60,419 nucleotides of DNA from Asaia bogorensis (GCA_945897825.1 CAMDGX010000016.1:1-60419); one strand, 5' to 3'; shown: positions 44,680 to 54,036, numbered from the stretch's first letter. Notes: generated by a model from the letters alone, not told the origin. A program made the numbers and translations.

Positions 44680-47600
44680 ATGGCGCGCATCCGCCCCGGC
44701 CTTGTCGCAGCCCTGCTCGCGCCCCTGCTGCTGGCCGGCCTCGCCGCCTGCACCACCCCGCCGGACAGCGCCTATGTCACCGGCGGCCAGTCCAGCCGCG
44801 CCGAAGGCGGCGTCGCCCTGGGCAAGAATGCCACCGGCGAGGACTGCACCCAGCAAACCCTCGGCGAAGGGGCAGACGTCTATTGCGGCACCTGGCTCCA
44901 GCCCAGCGCCCGCGTCCGCCGCCCGCCCCCGGGCTCGCCCGCCACTGCCGGCGAGATGGCGACCACCGGCCCATGGCGCATCGGCATCGACCAGCGCTAC
45001 GCCTGCCAGGCGCCCCTCGCCACTACGGTGCTTGGCAACGAACCCGCCTTCCTGCTGCAATGCAGCCGCAGGGTCGGCGGCTGGGCCCACGTCGCGCTGA
45101 TCGCCACCGTCGGCGGCCGCACCTGGCTTGCCGACGGCGTGCAGCCGTCGCTGCCGGTGATGGAACGCGCCATCGGCGTGCTCTCCGGCCGCCTGCCCGC
45201 CACCGCCGCCGCCAGCGAGGCCCAGGGCGGCGCCGCCCAGCGCCTGCTCGCCGAGCGCGCCGCAGCCCGCGCCTTCAGCTCCGGCGATGTCGGCGAATAC
45301 GACCGCCTTGTGCGCGTCGCCGACGATTCCAACCGCACCGAGGATTTCTCCGGCGCCGAGAAGAACCTGCGCGCCGCCCTCACCCTGCAGCAGAAGGCGC
45401 TCGGCGCCGAGAACCCGAACACCGTCATCAGCCTGATCTCGCTGGCATTGCAGGTCTCAAACCAGCGCCGCTTTGCCGAGGCGGACTCACTGTTCGCCCG
45501 CGCCGCACAACTCGCCCCCACCGCCGACGACCCGATCCAGGCGGTCCGCCTCCTGCACTACCAGGGGCTGCACGCCACCAACCAGGGCAAGGCCGACGAG
45601 GCACTCACTCTCCTGGCCCGCGCCGGCCGCGGCTATTCCGACCTGCTGCCCGACGAAGTCCGCACCGCCCGCCCCCGCGCCGCAGCCCGCATCGGCACCA
45701 CCGGCGCCGGCTCCGGCCTGTCGGAGCTGCTGCCCAACCGCGAGATGCTCTCCGCGCCCGCCACCCGCTCGGCGCTGCTCGGCCTGATCGAGGTGCGCCG
45801 CCGCGAAGCCACCCTGCTGCGCCGCGCCGGCCGGCTCGACGAAAGCGCCGCCGCCCTGCGCAACGCCAATGACCTGGTCACCGGCAACGGCCTGCGCCAG
45901 CCGGTGATCGCCGCCCGCATGGCCCGCACCGGCGCCGGCATCCTCGCCGAGACCGACGGTGCCGCCGCCGCCGCCGGCGAATATGCCCGCGCCGCCGCCG
46001 TCTTCGCCCAGGCGCTGCCCGACAGCCGCCCGGTCGCCGAAACCCTGCTGCTGCGCGCCGGGCAGATGGCCCGCGCCGGCCAGGCCGGAGCGGCCGACCA
46101 GACCTGCCTCGCCGCCGTGAAGCTGCTCCGCCAGCTGCGCATCGGCACCGAGCCCTCGCTGCTCGCCCCCTGCCTCGATGCCTTCGCGGCCGCCGCCCGC
46201 GCCACCCCCGCCGACAGCCAGAAATGGCTGACCGAGATGTTCGAGGCCGCCCAGCTCGCCCAGGGCGGCGTCACCAGCCAGCAGATCGCCCAGGCCACCG
46301 CCCGCCTGTCCGAGAATGCCCGCGACCCCAAGGTCGCCACCGCCATCCGCGCGCGCGAGGATGTCCGCGCCCGCCTCGCCGATCTCTACCGCGAGCGCGA
46401 TCAGCTCGAGCCCGGCACCTCGGGCGGAACCGCGCCACCGGCGTCGGTCGAGCTGGAGGCCCGCATCGCCAAGGCCCAGGAAGATGCTGCCGAGGCGGAA
46501 TCGACCCTCCAGGCCGCCTCGCCGAACTACGGCCAGCTGGTCCAGCAGGTCGCCCCGGCCGCCGACGTCCTTGCCGCCCTGTCCCCGGGCGAGGCCTTCG
46601 TCTCCCTCACCCTGAGCGAAACCGGCGGCTGGGCCTTCGCGCTGCGCGACGGCCGGATCGCGGTCGCCCCCGTCCCCGGCGGCCTGACCGAGATGGCCAC
46701 GCTGGTCCGCCGCGTCCGCACCAGCATCGAAAGCACCACCGGCACGCCGCCGCCCTTCGACATTGCCGCCTCCCAGGCGATCTACCGCGCCACCCTGGCG
46801 GCGCTGGAGCCATCCCTCCAGGGCGCCAGCTCCCTCGTCATCGTCCCCGCCGGCCCGCTCCTGTCGCTGCCGTTCGAACTGCTGCTGACCGGGCCGGCCA
46901 CCCCCGAGTCGCTCGCAACCGCCCCATGGCTGCTCCGCCGCGCCAGCATCGCGCACGTGCCGGCGGCCGCGAACTTCGTCTCGCTGCGCAAGATCGCCGG
47001 CACATCGCGCGCCACGCGGCCCTGGTTCGGCTTCGGCGATTTCCGCCCGGTCACCCTCGCCCAGGCCACCCGCACCTTCGGCAACGACTGCGCCGACAGC
47101 TCCCGCCTCTATGCCGGCCTGCCACCCCTGCCCTTCGCCCGCGCCGAGCTCGACGCCTCCCGCCGCCTGCTGGGTGCCGCCGCCACCGATGCGCTCCTCG
47201 GCCCCGCCTTCACCGCCCCCGGCGTGCGCCGCGCCGCCCTCAAGGACGTGCGCATCCTGCACTTCGCCACCCACGCCCTGCTGCCGGCCGAACTGCGCTG
47301 CCAGGCGGAGCCGGCCATCGTCACCTCCGCTCCCGCCGGCGCGCCCGATGCCGCCGGCTCGCTGCTGACCGCCTCGGCGATCCTGGAGCTGGACCTCGAC
47401 GCCGACACGGTGATCCTCTCGGCCTGCAACTCCGGCGGCCCCGGCGGCACCACGGCCGGCGAAAGCCTGTCGGGCCTCGCCCGCTCCTTCTTCTACGCCG
47501 GCGCCCGCTCCCTGCTTGTCACCCACTGGGCGGTGAACGACCAGATCGCCGCCTACCTGGTCGCCGACTCGCTGCGCCGCCTCGCCGCCGAACCAACCCT

Positions 47601-47781
47601 GGGCATCACCGGGGCGATGCGCGCCGCCCAGCTCGGCATGCTCGACGAAGCCGGCCGCGGCCTGACCGCCGAGGTCGCCCACCCGTTCTACTGGGCCCCC
47701 TTCGCGGTGATTGGCGAAGGCGGCGCGCGGCGCAGCGCCGCGCAGGCGGCTGTTTCGGCCAGCACGCCAGCCGGTCTATAA
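44680..47781 (+). CDS. CHAT-domain caspase-like lipoprotein with TPR-like region
   Basis: 1033 residues, starting one base after the tpsA stop. The lipoprotein signal MARIRPGLVAALLAPLLLAG ends in lipobox LAAC with Cys24; Thr at +2 does not predict inner-membrane retention, so outer-membrane anchoring is likely. Residues ~200-430 contain TPR-like helical repeats, and ~590-640 a short coiled coil. The CHAT domain fills the C-terminal third, with predicted catalytic His865 (LHFATHA) and Cys916 (LSACNSG) and the family closing motif HPFYWAPFAVIG. CHAT proteins belong to clan CD with caspases and separase. Close linkage suggests it acts on, or is controlled by, the TpsA/TpsB pair. Confidence 0.88.
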   Translation: MARIRPGLVAALLAPLLLAGLAACTTPPDSAYVTGGQSSRAEGGVALGKNATGEDCTQQTLGEGADVYCGTWLQPSARVRRPPPGSPATAGEMATTGPWRIGIDQRYACQAPLATTVLGNEPAFLLQCSRRVGGWAHVALIATVGGRTWLADGVQPSLPVMERAIGVLSGRLPATAAASEAQGGAAQRLLAERAAARAFSSGDVGEYDRLVRVADDSNRTEDFSGAEKNLRAALTLQQKALGAENPNTVISLISLALQVSNQRRFAEADSLFARAAQLAPTADDPIQAVRLLHYQGLHATNQGKADEALTLLARAGRGYSDLLPDEVRTARPRAAARIGTTGAGSGLSELLPNREMLSAPATRSALLGLIEVRRREATLLRRAGRLDESAAALRNANDLVTGNGLRQPVIAARMARTGAGILAETDGAAAAAGEYARAAAVFAQALPDSRPVAETLLLRAGQMARAGQAGAADQTCLAAVKLLRQLRIGTEPSLLAPCLDAFAAAARATPADSQKWLTEMFEAAQLAQGGVTSQQIAQATARLSENARDPKVATAIRAREDVRARLADLYRERDQLEPGTSGGTAPPASVELEARIAKAQEDAAEAESTLQAASPNYGQLVQQVAPAADVLAALSPGEAFVSLTLSETGGWAFALRDGRIAVAPVPGGLTEMATLVRRVRTSIESTTGTPPPFDIAASQAIYRATLAALEPSLQGASSLVIVPAGPLLSLPFELLLTGPATPESLATAPWLLRRASIAHVPAAANFVSLRKIAGTSRATRPWFGFGDFRPVTLAQATRTFGNDCADSSRLYAGLPPLPFARAELDASRRLLGAAATDALLGPAFTAPGVRRAALKDVRILHFATHALLPAELRCQAEPAIVTSAPAGAPDAAGSLLTASAILELDLDADTVILSACNSGGPGGTTAGESLSGLARSFFYAGARSLLVTHWAVNDQIAAYLVADSLRRLAAEPTLGITGAMRAAQLGMLDEAGRGLTAEVAHPFYWAPFAVIGEGGARRSAAQAAVSASTPAGL

Positions 47782-47835
47782 CTACTCCCGCATGCCGGGT
47801 CCGATTGGCCCGTCACCTGCGCGGAAGGGAGTCGG

Positions 47836-50001
47836 ATGGAGGACGGCAAGCTCGGCAAGTACGAGATCTCGGGCATCCTGGGCAAGGGCGCCATGGGAAC
47901 CGTCTACGATGCGCGCGATCCGGTCATCGACCGCCGCGTCGCCATCAAGACACTCACCCTCCCCGATGCCGCGGACACCGAGACGCAGGACGAACTGGCC
48001 CGCTTCAAGCGCGAGGCCCAGGCTGCCGGCCGCCTGACCCATCCCAACATCGTCGGAGTCTTCGACTACGGCGAGACCGCGAAGCTCGCCTACATCGTCA
48101 TGGAGTTCGTCGACGGTCCGTCGCTGAAATCCCTGCTCGACAAGAACGAGCGCTTCCCCACCGCCGAGATCGTGCGGATCATGGAAGCGCTGCTGGCCGG
48201 CCTGCAGTTCAGCCACGAGCGCGGCGTCGTCCATCGCGACATCAAGCCCGCCAACATCATGCTCACCCATGCCGGGCAGGTGAAAATCGCCGATTTCGGC
48301 ATCGCCCGCATCGAGAGCAGCAGCATGACCCAGGCGGGCACCATCATGGGCACGCCCGCCTACATGTCGCCCGAGCAGTTCATGGGCCAGACCGTGGACG
48401 CCCGCACCGACATCTATTCCGCCGGCGTGGTGCTCTACCAGATGCTCACCGGCGAGCGCCCCTTCGAAGGCAGCATGACGGCGATCATGCACAAGGTGCT
48501 GAACGTCGCCCCGCCACGCCCCTCCGAACTGTCCGTCACCTCGCCCGAGCCGCTCGATGCGATCGTCGCCCGCGCCATGGCCAAGCGCCCCGAACAGCGC
48601 TTCGCCTCCGCGACCGAGTTCGCGCTCGCCCTGCGCACCGCCTTCGAAGGTGGGGCCGCCGCCCCTGAGGCCACCGATGCCGAGGCCACGATGGTCTCCG
48701 CCCCGCCGCCAGCGCCGCCCCCCACCCCGGCTGCAGGGCCGCGCCCGGCGGCCCCTGCCCCTGCCGCATCCGCCGCTCCCGCCAGGCGCAACCTGACGCC
48801 CTTGCTTGCCGGCGTCTCCCTCCTGGTCCTCGCCGGCGCGGGCGGTGGCTGGTACTGGTTCGCCGGCCGCGCACCCGCCCCGGCAACGACGGTCGCCATC
48901 GCGCCGCCCCCCATTCCGACCCCCGCGCCGATCACGCCGCTCCCGCCAAGCAGTGAAACCTCTGGCACGCCCGTGCCGGACACCGCACCGGCCCCGACGC
49001 CAGCCCCAACTCCCGCACCTGTCCCGACGCCCCCCACGCCTCCCGCAGCTATGCCGAGCGCACCACCCGCCGCGACGCCATCGCCGCCCGCACCGCCGCC
49101 GGCATCACCACCGCAGGCAGCCCCGACCCCGGCAGCACCAACACCGGCAGCACCAACACCGGCAGCACCAACACCGGCAGCACCGCCCGCGTTGCCGCCC
49201 ATCGCGGCTCCCGCTGCACCGCCGGCTCCCGCGCCATCGACGGCGGCAGCACGCCTGCGCACCGCGATCCAGGCCGCGATCGCAGGGCTCACTTGCGCCG
49301 TCATCGAGGGCGACGTCACCGAGGACGGCAGCATCGTCGTCGAGGGCCTGGCCAACCGCACGACCGAGGCAATCCTGCGCCGCCGGGTCGCAGAGGCGGC
49401 CGGTCGCGCGCCCGTCGCCTGGCGCACGGCCTCCTTCAGTGAGCCCTACTGCCGGGTTCTCGACGTCATACGCCCCACCGCACGGCAATTCGGCAGCGTC
49501 GTCCCGGATGTCCAGCTCGGCCTGAAGTCAGGCCCCTTCAAGCTGCACAAGGACGACAGCATCGTGCCGCGCTTCGTGATGCCGGGTTACAACGGCTATG
49601 CCCAATTGTCGTACATCACCCGCACCGGCGATGTGTACCACCTCTACCCCAGCGAGCAGGCCCGCCAGGTGGACATCACCCCGCCCGGCGGCCGTCAAGA
49701 ATCGCTGAGCGTGCCGCCGATGAATATCCGCGAGTTTCCCGCCGGCGCCACCATCCACCTCGGCGACCCCAAGACCTGCAACTGCGCGCCCGGGGAGGTC
49801 GGCTGGCAGGTCGGGGAACCGTTTGGTGTGGACATGATGGTGATCGCCGTCTCGTCGGAGCCCCTGTTCGACCGGCCGCGGCCAGCCAGCGAAAAGACCG
49901 AAGACTACCTGCGCGACCTTCAGGCGGCGATCGCGAACGCAACCCGCCGCGGCCTGCGCGTCAACGCCCGCGCCGCCCTGGTCGAGACCGAAGACCGCTG
50001 A
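47836..50001 (+). CDS. transmembrane Ser/Thr protein kinase with C-terminal DUF4384-like domain
   Basis: 721 residues. The Hanks-type kinase domain is complete: glycine loop GKGAMG (16-21), Lys38 (VAIKTL), HRDIKPAN (133-140), DFG (153-155) and GTPAYMSPEQ (172-181). A Pro/Ala linker leads to one membrane helix at about 322-343. Beyond it lie a Pro/Ala/Thr-rich stalk (~350-470), a BON-like segment (~470-530) and a DUF4384-like domain (~545-690). Topology predicts a cytoplasmic kinase and an extracytoplasmic sensor. GGAAGGGA precedes the ATG, 54 bases after the CHAT gene, so it is likely in the same operon. Confidence 0.9.
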   Translation: MEDGKLGKYEISGILGKGAMGTVYDARDPVIDRRVAIKTLTLPDAADTETQDELARFKREAQAAGRLTHPNIVGVFDYGETAKLAYIVMEFVDGPSLKSLLDKNERFPTAEIVRIMEALLAGLQFSHERGVVHRDIKPANIMLTHAGQVKIADFGIARIESSSMTQAGTIMGTPAYMSPEQFMGQTVDARTDIYSAGVVLYQMLTGERPFEGSMTAIMHKVLNVAPPRPSELSVTSPEPLDAIVARAMAKRPEQRFASATEFALALRTAFEGGAAAPEATDAEATMVSAPPPAPPPTPAAGPRPAAPAPAASAAPARRNLTPLLAGVSLLVLAGAGGGWYWFAGRAPAPATTVAIAPPPIPTPAPITPLPPSSETSGTPVPDTAPAPTPAPTPAPVPTPPTPPAAMPSAPPAATPSPPAPPPASPPQAAPTPAAPTPAAPTPAAPTPAAPPALPPIAAPAAPPAPAPSTAAARLRTAIQAAIAGLTCAVIEGDVTEDGSIVVEGLANRTTEAILRRRVAEAAGRAPVAWRTASFSEPYCRVLDVIRPTARQFGSVVPDVQLGLKSGPFKLHKDDSIVPRFVMPGYNGYAQLSYITRTGDVYHLYPSEQARQVDITPPGGRQESLSVPPMNIREFPAGATIHLGDPKTCNCAPGEVGWQVGEPFGVDMMVIAVSSEPLFDRPRPASEKTEDYLRDLQAAIANATRRGLRVNARAALVETEDR
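49116..49184 (+). repeat. 15-base tandem repeat encoding AAPTP in the kinase stalk
   Basis: Three perfect copies of GGCAGCACCAACACC run from 49131 to 49175, with a degenerate copy before (49116-49130) and a partial copy after (49176-49184). The unit is a multiple of three, so changes in copy number would lengthen or shorten the extracytoplasmic stalk without a frameshift. Confidence 0.85.
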
Positions 50002-51074
50002 CCACCGGGCGTACCGCTCCGGCGCGGCCGGCGCAGGATCGATCCGGCCGACGGCAGCGACGCCACGCAGGCATCGCGCAACCAGCCATTCGGCATGCCC
50101 AGCAGGAACTCCGCCTGCCAGCGATCGACCAGTTCCGGCGCCACCCCCAGCGCGGCCGCGTTGAACATCCGCGGGTCGGGCGTATGCATCAGGTAGGCCT
50201 GCATCTCGTTGGCCATCAGGTCCTCGAGCGCCGGGTCGTAGTTCTGCGCCGCGAGATAGCGGCGAAACACCGCGCGCCCCTCCTCGTCCAACCCATCGCG
50301 CCAGAACTGCCGCACGTAGGTGGAATAGGGCCGGTTGGTGAAGAACTCCGCATGCGACAGCTCATGGCGCAGGATCGCCGCCCGCACCCCGGAATCCACG
50401 TCCGCCGCCGCCCCCACCGCCGGAATGGAGATCAGCGCCCCGCGCGCATCCGGGGCCAGCAACCCCTCCTGCCGCAGCAGCCGGCGCAGCCACTCTTCCT
50501 GCTCGCGCAGCCGCACGCCGTCCCGGTCGGCCAGCGCGAAGAAGCGCGCCAGGTCCGCGGCGGCGTAGTCATGACCGTAGTAGAACGTCTCCATCGTGTC
50601 CCCGGACGCAGCGATCGCCGCATCCAGTTCCTCGTCGCGCAGCACCCGGTCGCGCGGCAGCCCCGCCTTCTCCATCAGCGCTGCCGCCCGGTTCAGCATC
50701 AACCCCTGCTCCTGCAGCGAGGCGAAATCGAGCACCAGCACGCGGCGGTTGGAGGCGAAGCGGAACACGGTCGTGGCCGATGGCCGGTGCGCCAGGATCT
50801 CCGCCTCGTCGGCCAGGCGCACCGCAATTCCCGCCACCTCGCTTTGCGGCCCGGTATAGATCTCCGGCGGCGGCGCCGTCTCGCGCATGGCGAACCAGCC
50901 GAACACGCCGATGCATATCGTGAAGACCAGCGCGATCAGCCGGAGCATCGGCGGCATGCCGCCACCGGCCGGAAGCAACGACCGGTCCGTCGGGCGCCCA
51001 TAGGTGCGCTTGCGCGGCACACGCACGGTCGGGTCGTCGTCGGGCGGGGTGCCGCCCTGCGACGAGCCGCTCAT
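49920..51074 (-). CDS. membrane-anchored protein with HExxH metalloprotease-like motif
   Basis: 384 residues from the ATG at 51074 (a GTG at 51104 would add 10). After a polar, Arg-rich cytoplasmic N-terminus comes one membrane helix (about 43-63), then an extracytoplasmic domain. The helix ILRHELSHAEFF has HExxH at H237-H241. NEMQAY with E290 is about 49 residues later, as in gluzincin-type zinc peptidases (third ligand Glu). No further family identity. The last 82 bases overlap the 3' end of the converging kinase gene, so the C-terminal Arg-rich tail is antisense to the kinase. It follows the OmpA gene closely on the same strand. Confidence 0.7.
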   Translation of the reverse strand: MSGSSQGGTPPDDDPTVRVPRKRTYGRPTDRSLLPAGGGMPPMLRLIALVFTICIGVFGWFAMRETAPPPEIYTGPQSEVAGIAVRLADEAEILAHRPSATTVFRFASNRRVLVLDFASLQEQGLMLNRAAALMEKAGLPRDRVLRDEELDAAIAASGDTMETFYYGHDYAAADLARFFALADRDGVRLREQEEWLRRLLRQEGLLAPDARGALISIPAVGAAADVDSGVRAAILRHELSHAEFFTNRPYSTYVRQFWRDGLDEEGRAVFRRYLAAQNYDPALEDLMANEMQAYLMHTPDPRMFNAAALGVAPELVDRWQAEFLLGMPNGWLRDACVASLPSAGSILRRPRRSGTPGGQRSSVSTRAARALTRRPRRVAFAIAA

Positions 51075-51122
51075 GGTTGGAGCCGTCTGCCGGTTGCCAG
51101 GCACATTGCGGCGTAGCCAGCC

Positions 51123-51806
51123 TCAGGCACCGATATTGATCACCTGCACGCGCCGGTTGCGTGGCTCCGGCGTCTGGTCCGGCGTCTGCACCTTCAGTGC
51201 CTGCTGCCCGCGACCGACCGGCTCCAGCCGGCTGGACGCCACGCCGAACTTCGCCTGGAGATACTCAGCCACCTTCGCCGCGCGGGCCTGCGACAGCGTC
51301 ATGTTGACCTCGCGCGACCCGGTCGTGTCGGTGTGCCCCTCGATGCGGAACCGATAGGCGGCCAGCGCCTCGCTGCTCAACGCGCGGCCCAGCTGGTCCA
51401 GCGTCCGCATCGCATCGGGCGTCAACTCCGCCGACCCGGTCTGGAACTGCACCGTCAGGTCGATCGATGGCGCCGCGGCCGGCGGCTGCGGCGCGGCCTG
51501 AACCGGCGGCAGCACCGGGGCGATCGCAACACCCCGCGTTGCGGCCGGGGCCTGCGCCGGCGCCGGTGTCGCCGTCGAGCGTGGCTCAGCCGGCGCCGTC
51601 ACGGGCGTCGTCACGGGCGCCGCGGCAGCCGGCGGCGTCGCCGCGGGGCGGATGCCGCGCGTCCCCCCCTGCACCGGCCCGACGGTGGGGGGACGCAGCG
51701 CGCGAATGATCTGGTCCGACGATGGCGTACCCTGGGCGACAGCATCCTGGTGCCCAGCCAGCACGGAAGGCACGATCAGGACCGAGGCGAGAAGCAGGCG
51801 GCGCAT
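51123..51806 (-). CDS. OmpA-family peptidoglycan-binding protein
   Basis: 227 residues. The signal peptide (MRRLLLASVLIVPSVLAG...AVAQ) is followed by a Pro/Ala-rich linker (about 40-115) and a C-terminal OmpA-like domain: FQTGSAELTPDA, RIEGHTDTTGSREVNMTLSQ-type core (EGHTDTTGS, LSQARAAKVAEYL), and PEPRNRRVQV, where the diaminopimelate-contacting Asp/Arg residues lie. GGAGGAG precedes the ATG. No barrel, so it is a periplasmic tether. The HExxH gene follows 48 bases on. The pair converges on the kinase end of the secretion locus. Confidence 0.88.
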   Translation of the reverse strand: MRRLLLASVLIVPSVLAGHQDAVAQGTPSSDQIIRALRPPTVGPVQGGTRGIRPAATPPAAAAPVTTPVTAPAEPRSTATPAPAQAPAATRGVAIAPVLPPVQAAPQPPAAAPSIDLTVQFQTGSAELTPDAMRTLDQLGRALSSEALAAYRFRIEGHTDTTGSREVNMTLSQARAAKVAEYLQAKFGVASSRLEPVGRGQQALKVQTPDQTPEPRNRRVQVINIGA

Positions 51807-51910
51807 GGAACCACTCCTCCGTGATTTCTGTCGGGATACCTACCACACGCGCGTCTGCGATGACAGCATGCCGCAGCCGTTACGACCGCGCGCAAACCAT
51901 CAACTTTCCA

Positions 51911-52933
51911 TCACCTGTCCGCGGCATCCGTCCCCAGGTGGAACAGGCAGTCGCCCCGGCTGGTCCGCCCCGGCACCCGCTTGCACAGCACGAACCCAGC
52001 GCGCACGAAGCGGAATTCCACCGCTGGCGCCCAGGGCGTCTCGGGGAAGTGGATCCGCCCGGCCAGCTGCCCCTGCTTCACCTCGTCGCCCAGCTCCACC
52101 GCCGGCTCGAACACCCCGCTATCCGGCGCATAGACGAAGTAGTCCGGCCCGCCCACATCAAGGAACCGCGTCGTCTCGCCCTTGATCCGCATCTTCTTCG
52201 GCAGGATCCCCATGTGCACCAGCACGTTGCGCAGCCCGCGCTCGACGATGCGCAGCGCCGCCGGCGTCACCTGGCCGGATCCCCCAAGCTCGGTGCCCAC
52301 GGCCAGCTTGCCCGCCCGCTCCACTCCGCCCATCAGCGTGCTGTCCGTCCCCGTCCCGTTGCCGCCGCCCGACATGTAGGCCAGCGGCGACCCGAACGCC
52401 GTCAACAGCGCCAGCTGCTGCGCATGCCGCTTGGCATCCGGCGTCCGCTTGATCAGCGCGCACGGCACATACATCAACGAGGACCCGCCCGAATGCAGGT
52501 CGCACACCACATCCGCCATCGGGATCAGCACATGCTCGATGAAGAACGCGATCTGCTGCGTCACAGTCCCGTCCGGATTGCCCGGAAAGGTGCGGTTGAG
52601 GTTGCCCTCGTCGAGCGGCGAGGTCCGCTTGCCCGCCATCGCCGCGGGATAATTGGCCATCGGCAGGATGATCACCCGCCCCTTGATCGCCGCCGGATCG
52701 AGCGACTTGGCCAGGTTGCACAACGCCACCTGCCCCTCGTACTCGTCGCCATGATTGCCCGAGACGAACAGCGCCGTCGGCCCCTCCCCGTTCTTTAGCA
52801 CCACGATCGGGATCGGGATGAACCCGTAGGCGGAGCTGTGCACCGAGTGGAACAGCCGGACAAAGCCGGTCTGCCGCCCCTCCGCGTTGAAATCCACTTC
52901 GGGGATCAGGCGCGAACGGGCGGCTTCCGACAT
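51911..52933 (-). CDS. succinylglutamate desuccinylase/aspartoacylase family deacylase (DoeB-like)
   Basis: 340 residues of the M14-like zinc amidohydrolases that remove acyl groups from N-acyl amino acids. Zinc ligands are H61 and E64 (GNHGDEYEG) and H147 (DLHSGG); N111-x2-R114 (NLNRTFPG) binds the substrate carboxylate. The C-terminal beta domain (VYAPDSGVFEPAVELGDEV) matches DoeB/aspartoacylase-like enzymes. GAGGA precedes the ATG at 52933; a longer in-frame start at 52990 would read through the intergenic region. It lies just downstream of the ABC transporter, suggesting that imported acyl-amino acids or related compounds are deacylated here. Confidence 0.87.
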   Translation of the reverse strand: MSEAARSRLIPEVDFNAEGRQTGFVRLFHSVHSSAYGFIPIPIVVLKNGEGPTALFVSGNHGDEYEGQVALCNLAKSLDPAAIKGRVIILPMANYPAAMAGKRTSPLDEGNLNRTFPGNPDGTVTQQIAFFIEHVLIPMADVVCDLHSGGSSLMYVPCALIKRTPDAKRHAQQLALLTAFGSPLAYMSGGGNGTGTDSTLMGGVERAGKLAVGTELGGSGQVTPAALRIVERGLRNVLVHMGILPKKMRIKGETTRFLDVGGPDYFVYAPDSGVFEPAVELGDEVKQGQLAGRIHFPETPWAPAVEFRFVRAGFVLCKRVPGRTSRGDCLFHLGTDAADR

Positions 52934-53000
52934 GGCGATGTCCTCAGGGTTTCGGTATGGCACGCCGGGCTGGCCGGCGACGGCGCGCAAAGGAAAGAAT

Positions 53001-53051
53001 CATGCCGGCTGCCGTCGACCGATTCTTCATCGGTCGACGGCAGCCGGCATG
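53001..53051 (-). terminator. perfect 23-bp stem terminator at the end of the ABC operon
   Basis: The arms 53001-53023 and 53029-53051 are perfect reverse complements with a 5-base loop (TCTTC on +). On the transcribed strand the stem is followed by ATTCTTTCCTTT, a U-rich tail. The right arm lies inside the last codons of the ATPase gene, and its TGA stop (53027-53029) is in and beside the loop. This is a strong intrinsic terminator separating the transporter from the deacylase. Confidence 0.8.
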
Positions 53052-54036
53052 GTCATGAGATGGCAGGCCACGCCGTGGCCCGGCGTGGTGTCCAGCAGCG
53101 GCGGCAGCTGCTCCTTGCAGATCGGCATCACATGCGGGCAGCGCGTATGGAACCGGCACCCGCTCGGCGGATTGAGCGCGCTCGGAATGTCCCCGGTGAT
53201 CCGCTGCCGCCGCCCCCGCCCGCGCAGGCGCGGGTTCAGCACCGGCACCGCGCCGATCAGCGCCTGGGTATAGGGGTGCTGCGGATTGCTGTAGATCGTC
53301 CGCTTGTCGGCCACCTCCACCACCTTGCCCAGGTACATCACCGCCACCCGGTCGGAGATGTGCTTCACCACGCTCAGGTCATGCGCGATGAACAGGTAGG
53401 TGAGCCCCAGCTCCTTCTGCAGATCCTGCAGCAGGTTCACGATCTGCGCCTGCACCGACACATCCAGCGCGGAGACGGGCTCGTCGCACACCACGAAGCG
53501 CGGCCGCAGCACCAGCGCCCGCGCGATGCCGACCCGTTGCCGCTGCCCGCCGGAGAACTCGTGCGGAAACCGGTCCCGCGCCCGCGCCGGCAGCCCGACC
53601 AGCTTCAGCATCTCCGCCACCAGCCGCCGGCTATCGGCGTCGGCCTTGGCGCCATGGATCAGCAGCGGCTCCATGATGATGTCCTCCACCATCATGCGCG
53701 GATTCAGCGCGCCATACGGGTCCTGGAACACGATCTGCATCGCCCGCCGATGCGTGCGCATCTCCGCCCGCCCCAGCCCGGTGATGTCGGTGCCGTCGAA
53801 CCGGATCGCCCCCGACGTCGGCTCAATCAGCCGGATCAGCAGCCGCCCCAGCGTCGACTTGCCGCAGCCCGACTCCCCCACCAGCCCGAGCGTCTCGCCA
53901 TTGGCAATGCTCAGCGACACATCGTCGACCGCGCGCAGCGGCGTCGTCACCCGGCGCAGGATCCCCCCCGTGCGCACCGGGAAATGCTTCGAAAGCCCGG
54001 TGATCTCAACCAGGTTGCCGCTCATGCCCGCCCCGC

